A stretch of DNA of 19,994 bases from Gammaproteobacteria bacterium (GCA_026706425.1 JAPOYW010000605.1:1-19994); one strand, 5' to 3'; shown: positions 6,301-14,276, numbered from the stretch's first letter. The notes: generated by a model not told the origin, from the letters alone. Translations and numbers: made by a program.

Positions 6301-9012
6301 TCAAGTTCCAGGCCGGGCAGAGGCCGCAGGTAGTTCTCCCCCCAGCCCGAATGCCCCGGGGCGCTGCAGGTCGTAGACCACCACCGCCTCGGCGGCATGG
6401 TTCGCGGCTGGATCCCGACGCCGGGCTGCGGCGATCGCCCGGTCCTTGGCGTTGTCGTCGGGACGGTAGGTGTCGTGCAGGCGCCGGTGGCGGGCCTCCG
6501 TGTCTTCGTCGCCGAGCCGAGCGGCCACCTGGGCCATTCCGTAGTGCGCCGCCACGTTCTCCGGGTCGATGGCGAGGGCTTGACGGAATCGGACAGCGGC
6601 GGCTTCGAGCCACTGGCGCTCGTATTCGGCGGACGTGGACACCTTGGCGCGTTCGAACAGGCTTCGTCCGAGCGTGTTCAACAGCCGGTAGTCCTTGGAG
6701 AAGTCGAAACCGCGCTGCCGGGCTTCCTCGAAGCGAGTCTCGACCAACGCCGTAAGGGCTTCGATGGCGGCGTCGAACTCGCCGTTCTGGAGATCCACCA
6801 ACGCGCCGAACCAGGCCACCGACCAGGGATACGCGCCGTTGGCCGCCGCCCGCCGCAACGCGTCGGCGGCTTCGTCGAGGCGTCCCTCCCGGATCAACAC
6901 CCGGGCGAGGTGCAGGTCACCCTCCGCGCGGCCCAATTCCGCAACCTGTCGGAAGGCCGCCTCGGCTTGGCGTAGCGCCCCGCTGTCGGGCTTGGCGAGA
7001 AGTCCGATCCCGTAGTCGTTCCAGCGCTGCCAGACGGGAATGTCCGGCGCGCCCTGCCCGTTGGCGGGCTCGACGGGGAACGCCACCGTGTCACTGGCGA
7101 TGGTTGTGATCGGCAGTGTGTTGCCGGCGAACGCTTCGCCCTGGAAGTGGCGCATGTAGATCGTGTCGAACTTCCGGTAGTGGAGGCGCGCCGTGACGAT
7201 GAGCGGGCCGTCCAGATCCTCCGGCACGGTCAAGCGGTAGTGCGCCACGCTGGCCGCGCCGGGCGGAATCTGGTGGTTGTAGAGCGGCGTGAAGATGTCC
7301 TCGGCGTTGCGCCGGTCGATGCGGTTGCCGTCGCGGTCCAGCACGTAGGCGTTCACGAAATGCGAATAGGGATCGACGGCGCCGTCGACGGCGCTTCGTC
7401 CGCCGCTGATGCCGAGGAGCTTCTCGCCACTCATGGCGGTGACCTCGAGCCACACTTCGTTCGAATCGGCTGTGCCCTGCGTGAACGTGTGGCCGAGGGT
7501 GAGCGTCCGCAACACCACCTCGACGACGTACTCGCCGCCCGGTACAAGCGCCGGTACTTCGGGACGCAGCGGCGCGGTTAGCGGCGCGTCGATGGCCGCA
7601 CCGGAACGAACGCCGAAGATATCGACCCGAAGCGAGCCTTCGAGGAACTCCCGATGGGCCTCGTTGACGGCCTTGGGGAAGCCCAGCAGATGGGCAAGTG
7701 CGGTATTGGCCGCCGGAAAATGGTGACCGTGTACGGTCAACGCGCCGCTCGAGTCGTTGCGTTTCGCCGCGAAGTCGTCCGATTCGAGGAGTGGCATGTG
7801 GCAGCGGTTGCAGTTCTCTTCCGCCTCGGGGGGGTAGTAGAAACTCGATACGCCGTGACCGGAGACGCCGCTTAAGAGGAACGCGTCGTAGTGGTTCTGG
7901 CCACGCAGCCACTTGTAGTTGTTCAGCGCCACGGGCAGGTGCACCTTGTGACAGGTGCCACAGAACTCCGCGGACTTGTGCAAGGGCTTCAGGAAGGTCC
8001 GCTTGTGCAGCGCCGGTTTCGCCTTGATGAGAAATCCGTTCAGCCAGGAAGCGACCGGATGGTCCGCGCGTGAGAAGGGATACCGTTCGGGAACCCCGAT
8101 GACGTAGTCGGCATTGCCGCGCACGCTGCCGATGGCTTCGATGGCATGGCAACTGACGCAGGTGATGCCCGCATGCGCCGTGGGGTCGTGCACGTCGTCG
8201 AAGTCGGGATCGTCGAACCGCCCGCTGAAGAGCGGTACCGGGTCGTGGCATCCGGCGCAGAAGCGTGCAGCATGGACGTTGCCGTCCCGCGCCAGGACGG
8301 AATCGCGGGTATTGCGCACCGAGAACAGGTACGCGGGATTGTTGAACGACGCGAACCGGTGCGCGCTGTATCGCCATTGGGCATGGGCGTCGGGGTGGCA
8401 GCGAGCGCATTCTTCATCGCGCATCAACTCGGCCGCGACGATGTGTCCCCCGGTGGCGGTGCGCGCCAGGGCGGGCTGGAAGTCCGCGTCTGCGTCGGCA
8501 TCGATTTCCCGGGGCTCGGCAATCCACAGGCACAGGATGCCCACGACGAGGCTGAGGGCGCCGATGCCGAGCCCTGCCGACCACCGAATGCGCCGCCCGG
8601 CGAGGCGGTGCAGCACGAACAGCCAGCCGATCAGCACCGGCGTTGCGACGTGCGCCCAGTACGCGACCGACCGCAATGCCGGATCGCGCAATTCGACGAA
8701 CGGAATGCCGCGGGTCAGTCCGAACCCGGTGGCGAGCAGCACGACGACGCAGCCGAACAGCGCGAGCCCGAGGCGCACGGCCAGCCGGTTCGGCCGCTCG
8801 ATGGCGCGCCTGAGGTGCATGACGCCGTAGACCAGCACCGGCAGCGTGATCGCGACCCCGAGCAGCAGGTGGCCGAGGAACATCGAGAGGTAGACGGCGT
8901 CCTCCAGGCTCTCGCCAGTCAACCACTCGGAAAAGGTGATCGCGCCGAGATAGGCCGAATTGAGCACCAGCAACGCGAACAGGACCAGCACCGCGAGCAA
9001 CAGCTTGCGCAT
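6301..9012 (-). CDS. Fused membrane cytochrome: putative dihaem-b domain, pentahaem c domain, TPR
   Basis: Taking ATG 9012 as start gives 903 residues. Five hydrophobic helices lie at about 2-24, 40-66, 78-101, 114-137 and 146-165. Histidines H48 and H66 in helix 2 and H121 and H135 in helix 4 could ligate two b haems. The periplasmic part has five haem-c sites: CARCH 202-206, CAGCH 252-256, CVSCH 285-289, CGTCH 351-355 and CNRCH 401-405. The first has the C-x-x-C-H...W-x-x-S-A-H spacing seen in cytochrome c554-like domains. A beta-rich region (about 455-645) and TPR-like helices (about 676-835) follow. This suggests a quinol-linked electron carrier to periplasmic partners; the acceptor is unknown. 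The frame extends upstream to TTG 9126 and GTG 9060, but TTG coincides with a predicted -35 box. It is followed by the ASPIC gene after 50 bp. Confidence 0.9.
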   Translation of the reverse strand: MRKLLLAVLVLFALLVLNSAYLGAITFSEWLTGESLEDAVYLSMFLGHLLLGVAITLPVLVYGVMHLRRAIERPNRLAVRLGLALFGCVVVLLATGFGLTRGIPFVELRDPALRSVAYWAHVATPVLIGWLFVLHRLAGRRIRWSAGLGIGALSLVVGILCLWIAEPREIDADADADFQPALARTATGGHIVAAELMRDEECARCHPDAHAQWRYSAHRFASFNNPAYLFSVRNTRDSVLARDGNVHAARFCAGCHDPVPLFSGRFDDPDFDDVHDPTAHAGITCVSCHAIEAIGSVRGNADYVIGVPERYPFSRADHPVASWLNGFLIKAKPALHKRTFLKPLHKSAEFCGTCHKVHLPVALNNYKWLRGQNHYDAFLLSGVSGHGVSSFYYPPEAEENCNRCHMPLLESDDFAAKRNDSSGALTVHGHHFPAANTALAHLLGFPKAVNEAHREFLEGSLRVDIFGVRSGAAIDAPLTAPLRPEVPALVPGGEYVVEVVLRTLTLGHTFTQGTADSNEVWLEVTAMSGEKLLGISGGRSAVDGAVDPYSHFVNAYVLDRDGNRIDRRNAEDIFTPLYNHQIPPGAASVAHYRLTVPEDLDGPLIVTARLHYRKFDTIYMRHFQGEAFAGNTLPITTIASDTVAFPVEPANGQGAPDIPVWQRWNDYGIGLLAKPDSGALRQAEAAFRQVAELGRAEGDLHLARVLIREGRLDEAADALRRAAANGAYPWSVAWFGALVDLQNGEFDAAIEALTALVETRFEEARQRGFDFSKDYRLLNTLGRSLFERAKVSTSAEYERQWLEAAAVRFRQALAIDPENVAAHYGMAQVAARLGDEDTEARHRRLHDTYRPDDNAKDRAIAAARRRDPAANHAAEAVVVYDLQRPGAFGLGGELPAASARPGT

Positions 9013-9097
9013 GCCGGGGCCAACGACCGGAACGGCCCGGGAAACTGGCTTATCGGTCACTCGGTTGTCCGTACGCGCTAACAGCAGGCGAACGCGT

Positions 9098-9126
9098 TGT
9101 ATAACTTGCCAACTGTCGAGTCGCAA
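9098..9126 (-). promoter_or_regulatory. Candidate promoter of the cytochrome-ASPIC unit
   Basis: On the minus strand, TTGCGA (9126-9121), a 17-base spacer and TATACA (9103-9098) give a sigma70-like pair with four of six matches in each box. Transcription would begin near 9091, upstream of GTG 9060 and ATG 9012 but downstream of TTG 9126. This argues against the longest reading frame. Confidence 0.4.
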
Positions 9127-9155
9127 GCGCGCCTATGCGTAAGCCGCCGGATGCC

Positions 9156-9184
9156 GTAGGGGCGACCCTTGTGGTCGCCCGTGC
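9156..9184 (+). repeat. REP-like hairpin with GTAG head, copy 1
   Basis: GTAG (9156-9159) is followed by a perfect 8-bp stem, GGGCGACC and GGTCGCCC, around a CTTGT loop (9168-9172), then GTGC. The 25 bases from GGGCGACC through GTGC recur identically at 14252-14276. Short intergenic palindromes with a GTAG head are typical REP elements mobilised by RAYT (TnpA-REP) enzymes; no such gene lies in this window. Confidence 0.8.
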
Positions 9185-9284
9185 CGCAACAGCCGAATGA
9201 AGCACAGCCGCAGCCAACCCTCGAACACGTCGGTACGATTCAGGAGTGCATGGATCGTAACTATATGTTCGTAAAGGTTTTTTG

Positions 9285-9313
9285 TTGCCTTTCCGGTGGG
9301 ACGGCGGTAGTCT
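9285..9313 (+). promoter_or_regulatory. Candidate promoter of the second coiled-coil gene
   Basis: TTGCCT (9285-9290), 17 bases and TAGTCT (9308-9313) match the layout at 3862-3890. In both places TTTTTGTTG overlaps the -35 box and an in-frame ATG follows 32-33 bases after it. The resemblance between the two regions supports the call more than the weak match to consensus does. Confidence 0.4.
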
Positions 9314-9377
9314 TCTTTGCATGGCTACAGCGCTTGCAGAGAAACCGATTGCTCGAGGAACGAGCCGGGAGGCCACG

Positions 9378-9746
9378 ATGACCGATTCCGAAAACCCGAT
9401 CGGTGAACGCGTCGCCGCCGTCGAGACGGACATCAAGCATGTCCTAGATGGCCTCGTACGCATCGAAGGCAGCGTGGCGAGAATCGAGAATGTCGTCATT
9501 AAGGAAGCTGCCTCGAGACTTGAGACCAGAATCGGCAGGGTCGACCGTCGGCTCACCGAGACGAAAAACGAGCTCAAGTCCGATATCGCTCGCGTCAAGG
9601 GGGTTCGCCGAGACCGGGGAGGAGTTCCAATAGACGACCCAGTCCTCTCGGCTGCGGTGTCCGAAAACAGGAGAGCGCTCTTCGTGCTCTGCGGGACCGT
9701 CGTCGTGGGAGTCGTCGCGGTGCTGTTGAAGGGCAGCTTCTTCTAA
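9378..9746 (+). CDS. Small coiled-coil protein with C-terminal membrane anchor (paralogue of 3927-4400)
   Basis: The product is 122 residues from ATG 9378, which has GGGAGG (9367-9372) five bases ahead. In-frame ATGs at 9321 and 9282 are possible but less likely starts. Residues about 8-75 are amphipathic and charged (RVAAVETDIKHVLDGLVRIEGSV, split by hydrophobics every three to four residues). Residues about 99-117 are a single membrane helix (LFVLCGTVVVGVVAVLL) ending KGSFF. No signal peptide is present, so a tail-anchored topology with a cytoplasmic coil is likely. It shares the N-terminal R-V-A motif, the membrane segment pattern with its Cys, and the terminal KG with the gene at 3927-4400. 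It runs convergent to the TPR-ASPIC gene, with 20 bp between stops. Function unknown. Confidence 0.75.
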   Translation: MTDSENPIGERVAAVETDIKHVLDGLVRIEGSVARIENVVIKEAASRLETRIGRVDRRLTETKNELKSDIARVKGVRRDRGGVPIDDPVLSAAVSENRRALFVLCGTVVVGVVAVLLKGSFF

Positions 9747-9766
9747 GAAACCGGGGGAGTCTTTCG

Positions 9767-12700
9767 CTAAAGGCCTTGCCTGAAACGCACGTTGTACCGG
9801 GCGTGGAGGCTATCCCGCTTGGCCAGCATGCCTGGATCCGCGCCTTCGGGGACGGGCATGGGGTCGAGCGTGTCCCCATCGAGCGTGTAGAGATCCATGT
9901 CCTTGGCCCAGCCGTGGAAGGCGATGCGGAAGAACCGGGCGTGTCCTAGCGGTGGCTCGGGCGGCGCCTCGAACTCCAGGTGGACTTCCTCGCCGCTCGA
10001 TATGATCGCCAGCGCCCCGTCGGTGTCCCGGACCAGTTCCCGCGCATCGCCGAAGGACGTGTAGAGGCCTTCCGGTGCCTTGGCATCCCAATAGGGCGAG
10101 CGCTTGGCGTAGTCGTAGTGCGGAAGCCGTTGCGGGCCGGTGGTTCGTTTGGCGAAGCCGGTGCGGGCGACGCGCGCGGTCACCGGATCCAGGGTCGCCG
10201 TGACCGCGTCTTCCAATGCCTCTTCCCAGACCACCCGGAGCCGGTCCCAGTAGATTTCCATGTTCGACCTAAGGCGCAGGGCATCGGTCCCCGGCGGTAG
10301 CTTCGGCAACGGCAGGGCCATGGTGCGCGGCATCCCCGCCGGGTAGCCGAACTCCTCGGCGATGGCAATCCACTCGCCTTCGCCGTTGCGTGCTTCCAAG
10401 GTCGCCGGCCGGTAGCGCACGCCGGCCTGCCAGGCCGCGAACACGGTCTGGGAATAGGGGTACTCGATCCAGCCGTCCGCGACGAGTACCGCCCCTTCGG
10501 GGTCGAGCGGATGGGCGAACTCGAGCGTCAGTTCCTGATCGTGTTGAAGCAAGCCGATGAAACGAGGGTCGAGTTCACCGGGCGGTGGCGCCCGCCGGTC
10601 CTTGGCGGTTGCCAGTTCCGTCACGTCGCTGCCGTCGGCGGTGGTCACGGACACCGGCGCCACGGCACGTCGGAAGGTGATGTGCCGCCCAGTCGCCGCC
10701 GCGCCGCCGGCCGCCAGGCGCTCGTCAAGGACAATGTCCCAGCCGGGTGGCAGGTCGTAGACAGTGAGCCTTGCCGAATCGAGGTAGGCGTTCTCCTCCA
10801 TGGGTTCGGCGAGTTTCAGCGCGTAGCGGCCATCGCGGGCGACCAGCGAAGCCGCGTTCAGCAGGAACCCCTCGACGGGCCGGGGCGGTGCGTAGCGGCC
10901 GGGCGCGTCCAGGTAGCCGAGCGCAGCGCCGCCGAGAACGTCGCTGACGAACTCGAACGCCTTGCCGTTCCAGGCGAACAGCACCGGGCAACTGGCCAGT
11001 TGGCGCTGGATCTCTTCGATGACGTGGTGTCTGCCGGCTTCGAGGTCCAGTTCGGTCTGCGACACGCCGTCGGTCCAGTCGAGACGCACGAAATCGGCCC
11101 GATCATGGCCGCCGAGACCGAAACTCAGCGGTTGCAGGCTTTGGCCGCGGCCGGAATGGACATCCATCCGGTCGAGCACGGTCCAGCGGCCGGCGACCCG
11201 CACGCGCACCCCGGTGCCGATCCCGGAAGCGTTCGAACGCATCTGGCCCGGACTCGCCGTCGAGGGCGAGGCGACCTCGTTGCGCCCGGTCGGCGTGATC
11301 GCCATGAAGGCATGCCGACCGGTACGCGGTGGCCAGATCGACAGGGCCGGGCCGTGAACCGCCAGCACGCTCGGACCCTGCGCGGCATCGAGCACAAGGG
11401 CCATGCCGTGGACTAGGTTCGAGACGGCTTCGGCGTGCAGAACAGCTCCGGATCTCGGGTCGACTATTGCGAAACCGTCGGCCAGGACACGCAGCAACTC
11501 GCCCCGCCCGTCGCCGTTGAAATCCGCGAAGTCCAACTCGCCGGCGGCATGTACGGAAGACGTCGCGCTACCCGCGAGGAGCAGGTTTCGGACCCAGGAC
11601 CGGCCGTCGTAGCGCCACCGGTAGACGTCGCCGGCGCTGGCTAGTCCGTAGAGTTCACGATGACCGTCGGCATCCGCGTCGACCACCGTCACGGCCACCA
11701 GCGAAGTCCCACGGAAGTCCTCGAGTCCTGGCATCGCGTGGTACTGCCAAGTGCGGTCGTTCTGCCAGATGTCGTGGGGCGGGTCGCCGTTCACGATCAC
11801 GATGTCGAGGTCGCGGTCACCGTCGAGATCGGCAAACAGCGTCTGCCGTCCCCCGCCTTCGCCCGCGAAGCCCATCTCGCGGGCAAGCGCGCGGAACGAT
11901 CCGTCCCGGTTGTTGCTGTAGAGTTCGGTGCCGCTCGGCCCCGTGACCAGGACGTCGAGATCGGCGTCGTGGTCGGCATCGGCGACGGCGGCAGCGCTGC
12001 ACGGCTCGGCACCGAGCACTTGGGCCTCCGACCAGGAACCCTCGTCGGCCTCTTGGCGTAGGACGACCGTCCCGGACTGGCCGCAGAAGACGACGTCGAG
12101 GTTGCCGTCGTCGTCGATGTCCGCCCACAGTGCAACGGCATCGCGTCCCGCGGTCGACAGCGGATGGTCGGCCAGCCTGGTGAATTCACCGTCGACGCTC
12201 CCGGCCAGCACCCATGGCGCACCGTTTCCGCTCAGAACGACATCCTGCCTGCCATCGCCGTCGACGTCGGCGGTGCCGATGTGATCGTGGTCGAATACTG
12301 CATCGGCGAGTTGGCGCGGCGCGCCGAACAGCGGTCCCTCCACGGCCGCGGGACGAGGGCTTTCCACGGGCGATGCTGCCAGGGCTTCTGCCTTGGGTCC
12401 CATGCGCCGGTAGGCGATTTCGGCAAGATGCGCCGCTGGATTCGGCTTGAGGCGAAGATAGGTTTCGAGCAGTTCGTCGGCCTCGGCGCTTCGTCCACTC
12501 CGGCGCAGGGCCTGGGAACCCGTGTAGTACCCGCTCAGCAGGTGGGGATCGAGTTGCGTGCTCCGAACCAGCCACTCGGCCGCCTGGATATTGTCGGCGG
12601 CCTGCAGGTGTACCAGGCCGAGAAAATAGGCGGCGTGGGCGTCTTCCGGGTCGATCTCGACGACCCGCTCGAAATAGTCCCGGGCCGGGACGATCTCGCC

Positions 12701-13069
12701 CATGTAGTAGTGCAGGATGCCGCTGACGTACAGCGCGCGGGGCTCGTCGGGATCGGCTTCGAGAACCTTCGCGAGGATGCCGAGGGCGAGTCGTTCGTCG
12801 CCTTCGTTCTGGCGGTTGAGCGTCGCGATGGCCAGGTTGATGCGGGCGTCGAGCCAGTTCGGCGCTGCATCGACCACGGCTTGGAACTCCGCCACGGCCG
12901 CCGCGTAGTCGTACTGTCCCATGAGCCCCACGGCGCGGTCGTTCCGGGCACCGACATCCGGCTTGCAGGAGGCCACCGCCAAGCCGACGGCCAGCACGGC
13001 GGCAGCACCGGATCTCGCCGTCGACGCGGTCCGTTGGGAAGTTGCAGGTGGTCGATTCCGGGTGGCCAC
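9767..13069 (-). CDS. TPR - FG-GAP - ASPIC/UnbV lipoprotein with long uncharacterised C-terminal region
   Basis: The product is 1100 residues from GTG 13069. The frame stays open to 13372, but this start has a good ribosome-binding site and gives a lipoprotein signal, LAVGLAVASC, with the lipidated Cys at 35. TPR repeats occupy about 42-225. FG-GAP/VCBS loops follow: DVDGDGRQD 268-276, DIDDDGNLD 317-325, DADHDADLD 364-372, DLDGDRDLD 414-422, DADADGHRE 464-472 and DFNGDGRGE 515-523. An ASPIC/UnbV domain lies at about 610-680 (SNASGIGTGVRVRV, FGLGG, LDWTDG). Residues about 690-1100 begin with ASCPVLFAWNGKAFEFVSDVLGG and form a region I cannot assign. The protein is probably anchored in the outer or inner membrane, facing the periplasm. 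It lies upstream, on the same strand, of the cytochrome-ASPIC pair but is separated from it by a plus-strand gene. Confidence 0.9.
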   Translation of the reverse strand: MATRNRPPATSQRTASTARSGAAAVLAVGLAVASCKPDVGARNDRAVGLMGQYDYAAAVAEFQAVVDAAPNWLDARINLAIATLNRQNEGDERLALGILAKVLEADPDEPRALYVSGILHYYMGEIVPARDYFERVVEIDPEDAHAAYFLGLVHLQAADNIQAAEWLVRSTQLDPHLLSGYYTGSQALRRSGRSAEADELLETYLRLKPNPAAHLAEIAYRRMGPKAEALAASPVESPRPAAVEGPLFGAPRQLADAVFDHDHIGTADVDGDGRQDVVLSGNGAPWVLAGSVDGEFTRLADHPLSTAGRDAVALWADIDDDGNLDVVFCGQSGTVVLRQEADEGSWSEAQVLGAEPCSAAAVADADHDADLDVLVTGPSGTELYSNNRDGSFRALAREMGFAGEGGGRQTLFADLDGDRDLDIVIVNGDPPHDIWQNDRTWQYHAMPGLEDFRGTSLVAVTVVDADADGHRELYGLASAGDVYRWRYDGRSWVRNLLLAGSATSSVHAAGELDFADFNGDGRGELLRVLADGFAIVDPRSGAVLHAEAVSNLVHGMALVLDAAQGPSVLAVHGPALSIWPPRTGRHAFMAITPTGRNEVASPSTASPGQMRSNASGIGTGVRVRVAGRWTVLDRMDVHSGRGQSLQPLSFGLGGHDRADFVRLDWTDGVSQTELDLEAGRHHVIEEIQRQLASCPVLFAWNGKAFEFVSDVLGGAALGYLDAPGRYAPPRPVEGFLLNAASLVARDGRYALKLAEPMEENAYLDSARLTVYDLPPGWDIVLDERLAAGGAAATGRHITFRRAVAPVSVTTADGSDVTELATAKDRRAPPPGELDPRFIGLLQHDQELTLEFAHPLDPEGAVLVADGWIEYPYSQTVFAAWQAGVRYRPATLEARNGEGEWIAIAEEFGYPAGMPRTMALPLPKLPPGTDALRLRSNMEIYWDRLRVVWEEALEDAVTATLDPVTARVARTGFAKRTTGPQRLPHYDYAKRSPYWDAKAPEGLYTSFGDARELVRDTDGALAIISSGEEVHLEFEAPPEPPLGHARFFRIAFHGWAKDMDLYTLDGDTLDPMPVPEGADPGMLAKRDSLHARYNVRFRQGL

Positions 13070-13075
13070 AGAGAG

Positions 13076-13082
13076 CCTCTTC
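13076..13082 (-). promoter_or_regulatory. Ribosome-binding site fixing the lipoprotein start at GTG 13069
   Basis: GAAGAGG on the minus strand lies six bases before GTG 13069. The approximately 100 codons upstream of it in the same frame show no domain and contain no start with a better site. Confidence 0.6.
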
Positions 13083-13244
13083 GCGTCCGTCTGCGGGATG
13101 GTATCAGCCGGTGGAGGTTGTCGACCTCCCACTAAACGCGACGGCAAAGGGCGCACGGGCGTTGACCGCCGAAAACGAAGTGACGAAGTGTCTGGTCCAT
13201 ACGCTGACCCAGCGATTGGTACAATGGAACAGTCATAGAAGCTT

Positions 13245-13280
13245 CGACCAATGAACGGTCGGATTGGCGCGGTGCCAATC
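13245..13280. repeat. Two adjacent short inverted repeats upstream of the HicB-like gene
   Basis: CGACC (13245-13249) pairs with GGTCG (13257-13261), and GATTGGC (13262-13268) pairs with GCCAATC (13274-13280) around GCGGT. They lie 70-110 bp ahead of ATG 13353 in the divergent 283-bp space and could be an operator or a leader structure. No convincing promoter was found here apart from an isolated TACAAT at 13220-13225. Confidence 0.4.
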
Positions 13281-13352
13281 TGGGTAGGCGGGTGGTTTCC
13301 CGGATGTCGGTTGGCGCATACGATCGAAGCCGGATAGATACAGGCAGGAACC

Positions 13353-13559
13353 ATGAGTACGAGCGAGGTCATCTTCGACGTGACGGAGTCCGTGGAAGGA
13401 GGTTACGAAGCGCGCGCTCTCGGCCAGAGCATATTCACGCAGGGGGACGACTGGGACGATCTCAAGGCAATGGTCAGGGAAGCGGTCCTCTGCCATTTCG
13501 ACGAAGAGGAGATCCCCCGCAGCGTGCTAGTATTCGCCCCCCGACGTCTGCCGGATTGA
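13353..13559 (+). CDS. Orphan HicB-like antitoxin-type protein
   Basis: The product is 68 residues from ATG 13353, preceded by AGGA (13346-13349). The sequence VIFDVTESVEGGYEARALG, then IFTQGDDWDDLKAMVREAVLCHF, matches from memory the short HicB-like (UPF0150-type) fold: a strand, GGY/ARALG turn, strand, then an acidic helix with V-R-E-A-V-x-C-H-F. Homologues are often misnamed 2-oxoisovalerate dehydrogenase. They usually sit beside a HicA-type mRNA-interferase gene; none lies in the flanking bases on either strand. The C-terminal tail (RSVLVFAPRRLPD) departs from the usual R-L-H-x-V-R-D-E ending. The next gene starts 8 bp later, so the two may be cotranscribed. It could be a solitary regulator or the remnant of a toxin-antitoxin pair. 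Confidence 0.8.
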   Translation: MSTSEVIFDVTESVEGGYEARALGQSIFTQGDDWDDLKAMVREAVLCHFDEEEIPRSVLVFAPRRLPD

Positions 13560-13567
13560 TCTCCGCC

Positions 13568-14221
13568 ATGCGGCTTTGCCAGATTCCGATCGCTGCCCTA
13601 CTGCTCGCCTTCGCATTGCCCGCGACCAGCCAGGACGAGACCCGGTCGTTCAGCACGAGCGCGAGCGACGACGACATCGAAGAGATCATTGTCACGGCGC
13701 CGCCCCCGGAACGGGGCAAGGTGCCGACCTACGAGCGGGTGTTCCAAATCTACGAGTCCAGGCGCAAGGGCTCCTGGCTGTACCGGCAGCGCAAGTACGA
13801 GGAGGCGTTTCCGCACCTCTTGGCGGCGGCGCGCAGCGGCTTCAAGTTCGCCCAGGCGCGGGTCGGCTTCCTGTACCAGCAGGGCCTTGGCACGCCGCAG
13901 GATCCCTATGCCGCAGTCGGTTGGCTGAGCGTGGCCGCGGATGGTACGACGCATCCAGAGATCAGGAACTACTTCAAGAACCTGTGGGAGCGCATCCCGG
14001 AGGCGTACGTCCCCACCATGGAGGCCGTCGTCGATCACTATCGCGAGCAGTACAGCTCCAAAGCACACCGGGTCGGCTGCGACATGAGTTTCCAGGCCGG
14101 TACCCATATCAAGAAACTGACCTGCCGGTTCATGGACGAAGGCATCTACCAGGACTTCGGCGGATTCGTCCAGGAACTCGGCGGCCAATTGCCGGAGTTC
14201 GGCCAGGAAGGCGAAGGCTAG
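13568..14221 (+). CDS. Secreted Sel1-like repeat protein with a TonB-box-like segment
   Basis: The product is 217 residues. A signal peptide is clear (MRLCQIPIAALLLAFALPATSQ, split here as MRLCQIPIAA plus LLLAFALPATSQ, cleavage near 21), so it acts in the periplasm. An acidic linker (DDDIEE) leads into IIVTA at 40-44. Residues about 70-125 hold a Sel1/TPR-like repeat (YEEAFPHLLAAARSGFKFAQARVGFLY, QQGLGTPQDPYAAVGWLSVAA in two helices). The C-terminal part has two cysteines, C171 and C186, that could form a disulfide. The same frame is open upstream to 13292, but this would lose the signal peptide and overlap the HicB-like gene. No strong ribosome-binding site is seen. Sel1 proteins usually mediate protein contacts; the partner is unknown. 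Confidence 0.82.
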   Translation: MRLCQIPIAALLLAFALPATSQDETRSFSTSASDDDIEEIIVTAPPPERGKVPTYERVFQIYESRRKGSWLYRQRKYEEAFPHLLAAARSGFKFAQARVGFLYQQGLGTPQDPYAAVGWLSVAADGTTHPEIRNYFKNLWERIPEAYVPTMEAVVDHYREQYSSKAHRVGCDMSFQAGTHIKKLTCRFMDEGIYQDFGGFVQELGGQLPEFGQEGEG

Positions 14222-14247
14222 CGAGGCCCCGCCAAACCGACGGAAAC

Positions 14248-14276
14248 CCCGGGGCGACCCTTGTGGTCGCCCGTGC
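14248..14276 (+). repeat. REP-like hairpin, copy 2
   Basis: The stem GGGCGACC (14252-14259), loop CTTGT and stem GGTCGCCC (14265-14272) plus GTGC are identical to the copy at 9160-9184, but the GTAG head is replaced by CCCG. It lies 30 bp after the Sel1-like gene and forms the left half of an inverted REP pair. Confidence 0.8.

Noticed and set aside
4889..6376. Plus-strand 495-codon open frame
   Set aside because: It is antisense to the FG-GAP/ASPIC gene. The apparent repeats are reverse complements of the calcium loops.
7091..8410. Minus-strand 439-codon frame inside the cytochrome gene
   Set aside because: Arg/Pro-rich shifted frame without haem motifs; the true frame holds five CxxCH sites.
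13070..13372. N-terminal 101-codon extension of the lipoprotein gene
   Set aside because: It would hide the lipoprotein signal, overlaps the HicB-like gene and its leader, and has no start with a good ribosome-binding site.
13292..13567. N-terminal extension of the Sel1-like gene
   Set aside because: It overlaps the HicB-like gene in another frame and would bury the signal peptide.
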